Below, piece after piece: positions 60,603 to 64,000 of a stretch of 64,000 nt of DNA (within the stretch, counting starts at the first letter, position 1; every line of letters starts with the position of its first letter). Made by a program: the position numbers and the translations under genes. Origin of the DNA: Gordonia sp. SL306. Lineage in GTDB: Bacteria; Actinomycetota; Actinomycetes; Mycobacteriales; Mycobacteriaceae. The notes below the pieces were generated by a model, which did no database searches, was not told the origin of the DNA, and worked only from the letters and a program-made list of their open reading frames with translations. The stretch lies in assembly GCF_026625785.1 (NCBI RefSeq), contig NZ_CP113063.1, forward strand, positions 5,022,001 to 5,086,000. Reading direction: 5' to 3'.

Positions 60603-61559
60603 ATGGCGCTCCTCCTCGACACCGCCACCATCGATTCTCGAGCAGTCATCGCGGAGCTGCACAACGCTTTCCGGGTGGCCGGAACCGCTCCGGGTCTCAC
60701 CGTCACCCCGTTGGTTCCACACCATGCGTTCCGGGCGCGGGTCAGCGGCTGGACCATCGGCGAGGGCACATCGCTCATGCATGTCGAATCGGATCCGATC
60801 ACCCTGTCGGTCAGCAGTTCCCGTCTGAGGACCGGAGTCGCCGACCGCGTGGCGCTCGTCGCGGTCTCACCCGGGTCGTGGAGCCACCGTCAACATGGTG
60901 TCGTCACGCACGCAGATTCCCGGGAGTCCACCCTGTTGATGGTCGATCAGGCCGCCCCCTACGACTTTCGCCGAACCGACCGGGGCGCGTCGACCATCGT
61001 CCACGTCGATACCAACCTGCTCAACCTTCCACCGGCCGCGGTACGCCGGGCCATCCAGAGACTCCGGCCGTCCAGCCGCCTATATCAGCTCTACCTGTCA
61101 TTCCTGGGCGAGTTGCAGGAGGTCGCGGATTCGAACCCACAGGTGTTGTCCGAGCTGAACGCGACAACGACCCTCCTCACGCATGCCCTGATCCTCGACG
61201 CCGCCGACGACACCTCCGGCAGTACGGGCGACGACATCCCCGACCTCGTGCGCAGGGTCCGGGCTCACATCGAACGGAACATCACCGACCCCGAGCTCTC
61301 GGCGGGTTCCATCGCGATGGCCCACAACATCTCGGTCCGAGGACTGTACAAAGCGTGGCAGATGACGGAAACAGGTCTGCAGGAGTACATCATCGGCCTG
61401 CGCCTCGACCGGGCGCGCGACTCACTTCTCGATCAGCCTCACCTGACGATCGCCGCAGTCGCCCGACAACACGGGTTCACCGATCCAACACATTTCACGC
61501 ACCGCTTCCGCGACAGGTTCCAGCTCAGCCCGCGGGACTGGCGACGGATGAACCGGTGA
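60603..61559 (+). CDS. AraC-family regulator, third of three paralogues
   Basis: The product is 318 aa. The sensor is more diverged (LLMVDQAAPYDFRRTDRG matches the DLxAPY motif of the others). The HTH pair is GSIAMAHNISVRGLYKAWQ and ARQHGFTDPTHFTHRFRDRF, ending in QLSPRDWRRM. It starts 14 bp after the second gene. Confidence 0.92.
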   Translation: MALLLDTATIDSRAVIAELHNAFRVAGTAPGLTVTPLVPHHAFRARVSGWTIGEGTSLMHVESDPITLSVSSSRLRTGVADRVALVAVSPGSWSHRQHGVVTHADSRESTLLMVDQAAPYDFRRTDRGASTIVHVDTNLLNLPPAAVRRAIQRLRPSSRLYQLYLSFLGELQEVADSNPQVLSELNATTTLLTHALILDAADDTSGSTGDDIPDLVRRVRAHIERNITDPELSAGSIAMAHNISVRGLYKAWQMTETGLQEYIIGLRLDRARDSLLDQPHLTIAAVARQHGFTDPTHFTHRFRDRFQLSPRDWRRMNR

Positions 61560-61578
61560 GCGAGTGAAGCCGGAACGG

Positions 61579-62163
61579 TCACGCGCCGACGGCCCGACCG
61601 ATGGGTTCCGGTGCGAGCGTTCGCACACCACGACGGATCCGCCGGGTGCGCACCAGTCGGAGATGGGCGTCTCCGGAGGTCGCGAACAGCGCGACGTCGT
61701 CCGGGAGAGCCTTCGCGATCCGACGTACCTGGCCAGTCGGCCGATCCTCTCGCATTCCGACCACCACGTGCGCCGCCTCCAACTCTCGTGCGGCCCGGGA
61801 GAGAACTCTCACCGGGTCGCCCTCTATCGCGACCACGGTTTCCGGTTCCAGTGAATGTGCGTGCAGCGCCTCGACGCCGCGGCGGAGCTGCTCGTCGATG
61901 GCTGCCCGGTCCGACAGGAGATACGCCTCGGATTTCAGGGCGTCGTGCATGAACGATGTCGATCGTGGTGGGCGGATCGGGTTGATCGCGCAGACCAGCG
62001 CTATTCGGGCATGTGCATCGGCCGCACGCAGTACGGACTCCAATGCCCGGGTCGACACCGGGGAACCGGTGTAGCCGACGACGATCATGCCGCGCACGGG
62101 CAGCCGGTCGATCGCTGTCGCGGTGCGCGCCTGGTTCGGGTGGAAGATCTCAGATATGGTCAC
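61579..62163 (-). CDS. Universal stress protein (UspA family)
   Basis: The product is 194 aa. The core is MIVVGYTGSPVSTRALESVL, then ALVCAIN, VVVGMREDR and the C-terminal VALFATS. The G-2x-G-9x-G(S/T) ATP motif is only partly visible, so ATP binding is uncertain. GTG 62163 is chosen because AGAGG lies 8 nt upstream; a GTG at 62172 would overlap it. It is convergent with the AraC genes and divergent from the sensor kinase. Confidence 0.82.
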   Translation of the reverse strand: MTISEIFHPNQARTATAIDRLPVRGMIVVGYTGSPVSTRALESVLRAADAHARIALVCAINPIRPPRSTSFMHDALKSEAYLLSDRAAIDEQLRRGVEALHAHSLEPETVVAIEGDPVRVLSRAARELEAAHVVVGMREDRPTGQVRRIAKALPDDVALFATSGDAHLRLVRTRRIRRGVRTLAPEPIGRAVGA

Positions 62164-62322
62164 GGCTCTCACCTCTTGTCGTCACGGACCTGCTCTGACC
62201 TCTGCATTCGACGGTAGGGATCAGAGCCCACGGGATCCGCATGCCGTAGACGGACCTGTCCTCCATCCGTGGGTGGAGCCGCGATTCCAACCACAGACAG
62301 ACGACTGCACGCTGCGGCGGCC

Positions 62323-62328
62323 TATCCT
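62323..62328 (+). promoter_or_regulatory. -10 box of a leaderless transcript (sensor kinase)
   Basis: TATCCT ends 6 nt before the GTG at 62335. Confidence 0.5.
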
Positions 62329-62334
62329 TTTCTT

Positions 62335-63495
62335 GTGTCGGTGTCGTCAATGGCCGCGGTTGTCCGCCGCCGGATCGAGATGGCGGGCGACGGTTATCCG
62401 CCGCTCTACCCGGCCGTGACTCTCGCCGGCTCGGCCGGGTTGACCATCGGCGCCGTCGTGCAACGACTGCCCCTGGAACCGCCTTGGTGGGCGCTCCTCG
62501 GGGCCGCACTCGCCAGTTTGTCTCTGGTCGTGGATCTCTGGATTCCGAGCAAGGTGGTCTGTGCCGTCCTCGCCGCGGGAGGCGTGGCACTGATGCTGAT
62601 GGATCCGGTGCCGGTGGACGTGGCACCGCTGCTGCTCGCGCTCACGACCGCGATAGCAGCGGCGATGGAGTCATTGCGCCGCGGCCTGGCCGTCGCGGCG
62701 CTGTCGGTGGCGGTCGTCCTGGTCGGCAGCCAGGCCGGGCATCTGCAATCTCCGGTGGTCTACGTCCTCGCGATCCTGTGCGGATGGCTCATCGGCTATA
62801 TGATTCTGTATCAGAAGCTGTTGTCCCAGAACGAATTACGTGACCAACAGGCTCGATCTGAACGGTCCGCCAGCGAGGAGCGCCGCCGTATCGCCCGCGA
62901 GGTCCACGACGTCATCGCACATTCGTTGTCGATCACGATGTTGAATGTCACGGGCGCGCGGCGCGCACTCCAGGAAGGTGCACACGACGAGGCGCTCGAG
63001 GCACTCGAAGATGCCGAGCGCCTCGGTCGTCAGGCCATGACCGAGATCCGCTACATCGTGAAGGTCCTGGGTTCGTCTGATGATTCGGCGGCACCGACGC
63101 CCAGTGCCCGCGACATCGATCGACTGGTCGACGATTACCGAAAGGCGGGCGTCGCAGTGAGCTTCGATGTCGATGTCGACCTCGAGACGATTCCGGCCCC
63201 CCTCGGGGCGGCACTCTATCGAATCACCCAGGAGTCCCTGACCAACGTGGTGAAGCATTCGCGCAACCCCACCGCGACAGTCACCTTGACCGCGGATTCG
63301 GACATCGTCTTGTGCGTCCGCAACCCGCATTCTCCGGTGACGGGCCGTGCATCATCGGACGGTTCGGGCATCGACGGGATGAAACAACGGGCGCAGTTGC
63401 TCGGCGGGGTCGTCGACGCCGGAGGCCACCAGAAGGCATGGGTGGTCCGCGCGGCCTTTCCCGGCAACGCCGACGCCGTACGGCGGGCCGGCTGA
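62335..63495 (+). CDS. Membrane sensor histidine kinase (NarL-type, HisKA_3)
   Basis: The product is 386 aa from GTG 62335. Four or five hydrophobic helices cover residues ~25-150. The dimerisation/phosphoacceptor motif is RRRIAREVHDVIAHSLSITM (H ~191). The HATPase part has ALYRITQESLTNVVKHS (N-box) and a GSGIDGMKQRAQLLGG (G2-box). This is the NarX/DesK-like class. It overlaps its response-regulator gene by one base, so the two are a cognate pair. Confidence 0.92.
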   Translation: MSVSSMAAVVRRRIEMAGDGYPPLYPAVTLAGSAGLTIGAVVQRLPLEPPWWALLGAALASLSLVVDLWIPSKVVCAVLAAGGVALMLMDPVPVDVAPLLLALTTAIAAAMESLRRGLAVAALSVAVVLVGSQAGHLQSPVVYVLAILCGWLIGYMILYQKLLSQNELRDQQARSERSASEERRRIAREVHDVIAHSLSITMLNVTGARRALQEGAHDEALEALEDAERLGRQAMTEIRYIVKVLGSSDDSAAPTPSARDIDRLVDDYRKAGVAVSFDVDVDLETIPAPLGAALYRITQESLTNVVKHSRNPTATVTLTADSDIVLCVRNPHSPVTGRASSDGSGIDGMKQRAQLLGGVVDAGGHQKAWVVRAAFPGNADAVRRAG

Positions 63496-64000
63496 TGACG
63501 TCGACGCGATCGGTTCCGGTGAGCCCGTTCGGCATCCGCGTGCTGCTCGTCGACGACCAGGAGCTCGTCCGGACCGGACTACGTCGAATCCTGCGGGCCC
63601 GGGACGGATTCGACATCGTCGGCGAATGCGGCGATGGCGATGAGGTTGTCGAGAAGGTGGCCTCGTGCGCGCCGGACATCATCCTGATGGATCTGCGAAT
63701 GCGCCACGTCGACGGCATCACCGCCACCGCCACCGTGCGGACGCTACGTGACCCTCCGCCGGTGCTCGTGTTGACCACCTTCGACGACGACCAGTTGCTG
63801 TCGGGCGCCCTGCGCGCGGGCGCGGCAGGTTTCATCCTGAAGGATTCGCCTGCCGAGGCGTTGATCTGGGCCGTGCGGGCCGTGGTGCGCGACGGCGCAT
63901 TTCTCGACCCGGCAGTCACCGAACGGGTGCTCCGCGGATTCCGCCGCGCGACACCCGAACCGCGTGAACCCGCCGGCAGCGGACTGACCGAACGCGAACT
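63495..64000 (+). CDS. Response regulator, NarL/FixJ type (3' end outside window)
   Basis: ATG 63495 overlaps the kinase stop. The receiver domain has the acidic pair VLLVDDQELVRTGLRR (D20, D21), the phosphoacceptor D66 in IILMDLRMRHVDG, VLTTFDDDQL and the Lys in AAGFILKDSPAE. Only the first bases of the LuxR-type HTH (GLTERE) are present, and the right edge of the window cuts the gene. Confidence 0.93.
   Translation, partial: MTSTRSVPVSPFGIRVLLVDDQELVRTGLRRILRARDGFDIVGECGDGDEVVEKVASCAPDIILMDLRMRHVDGITATATVRTLRDPPPVLVLTTFDDDQLLSGALRAGAAGFILKDSPAEALIWAVRAVVRDGAFLDPAVTERVLRGFRRATPEPREPAGSGLTERE

Noticed and set aside
1-64000. tRNA or rRNA genes
   Set aside because: No cloverleaf or rRNA-like stretch was recognised by eye in the intergenic gaps; a tRNAscan/Infernal run would settle it.

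Overview
The window is high-GC DNA from a mycolic-acid actinobacterium of the order Mycobacteriales, most likely Gordonia or a close relative. The evidence is RbpA, an Lnt/Ppm pair, several probable F420-dependent enzymes, DUF3263 and DUF4333 proteins, many GTG starts, and many starts only 6-7 nt after a TANNNT box (leaderless transcripts). From memory of the Mycobacterium tuberculosis map, positions 1-21200 follow the gene content of Rv2092c-Rv2050 (helY, a membrane protein, a 5'-3' exonuclease, pepE, an F420 biliverdin-reductase homologue, an SDR, cobL/M/K, cobIJ/H/G, cobN, fxsA, lnt-ppm, rbpA). That part is conserved core chromosome.

Layout. 1-5155: the helY 3' end, a QPxYG-repeat DUF4333 membrane protein, a monooxygenase-exonuclease pair, a prolidase-like peptidase, an intergenic repeat cluster and an F420 biliverdin-reductase homologue. 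5193-15884: corrin ring synthesis. An SDR-cobL-cobM-cobK operon faces cobG-cobH-cobIJ, and cobN sits behind a cobalamin riboswitch. 16029-20735: FxsA, an amidohydrolase, Lnt and polyprenol-phosphate mannose synthase, closed by a 16-bp hairpin terminator. 20831-28112: RbpA, a small zinc-finger protein, a DUF475 membrane protein, a class III adenylyl cyclase, DUF3263 and DUF2236 proteins, a VOC protein, and a receiver/thioredoxin-reductase-like fusion that lacks the redox cysteines. 28150-35251: flavin and F420 oxidoreductases, then a cyclase-family hydrolase next to a TPP enzyme.

35252-38675 looks acquired. It holds a VOC protein, an ArsR-arsenate reductase fusion divergent from an APC permease across a palindromic operator, and frame-broken remnants of a Tn3-family transposase and a serine resolvase.

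38676-45665 is a four-gene minus-strand cluster: an animal-type haem peroxidase with the Tyr-x-x-His signature of fatty-acid dioxygenases, a catalase-fold haem protein, a large LuxR-type ATPase regulator and a lipase-like hydrolase. Together they suggest an undescribed bacterial oxylipin pathway, the most interesting system in the window. 45913-49421: a CYTH-like protein, a clade catalase and an F420 oxidoreductase.

49511-64000 is accessory: a HAD phosphatase, an AraC-VOC-UvrA2 resistance-like block, a P450-acyl-CoA dehydrogenase-hydrolase block, three tandem paralogous AraC regulators, a universal stress protein, and a two-component system cut by the right edge. I saw no tRNA, rRNA, CRISPR array or intact insertion sequence.
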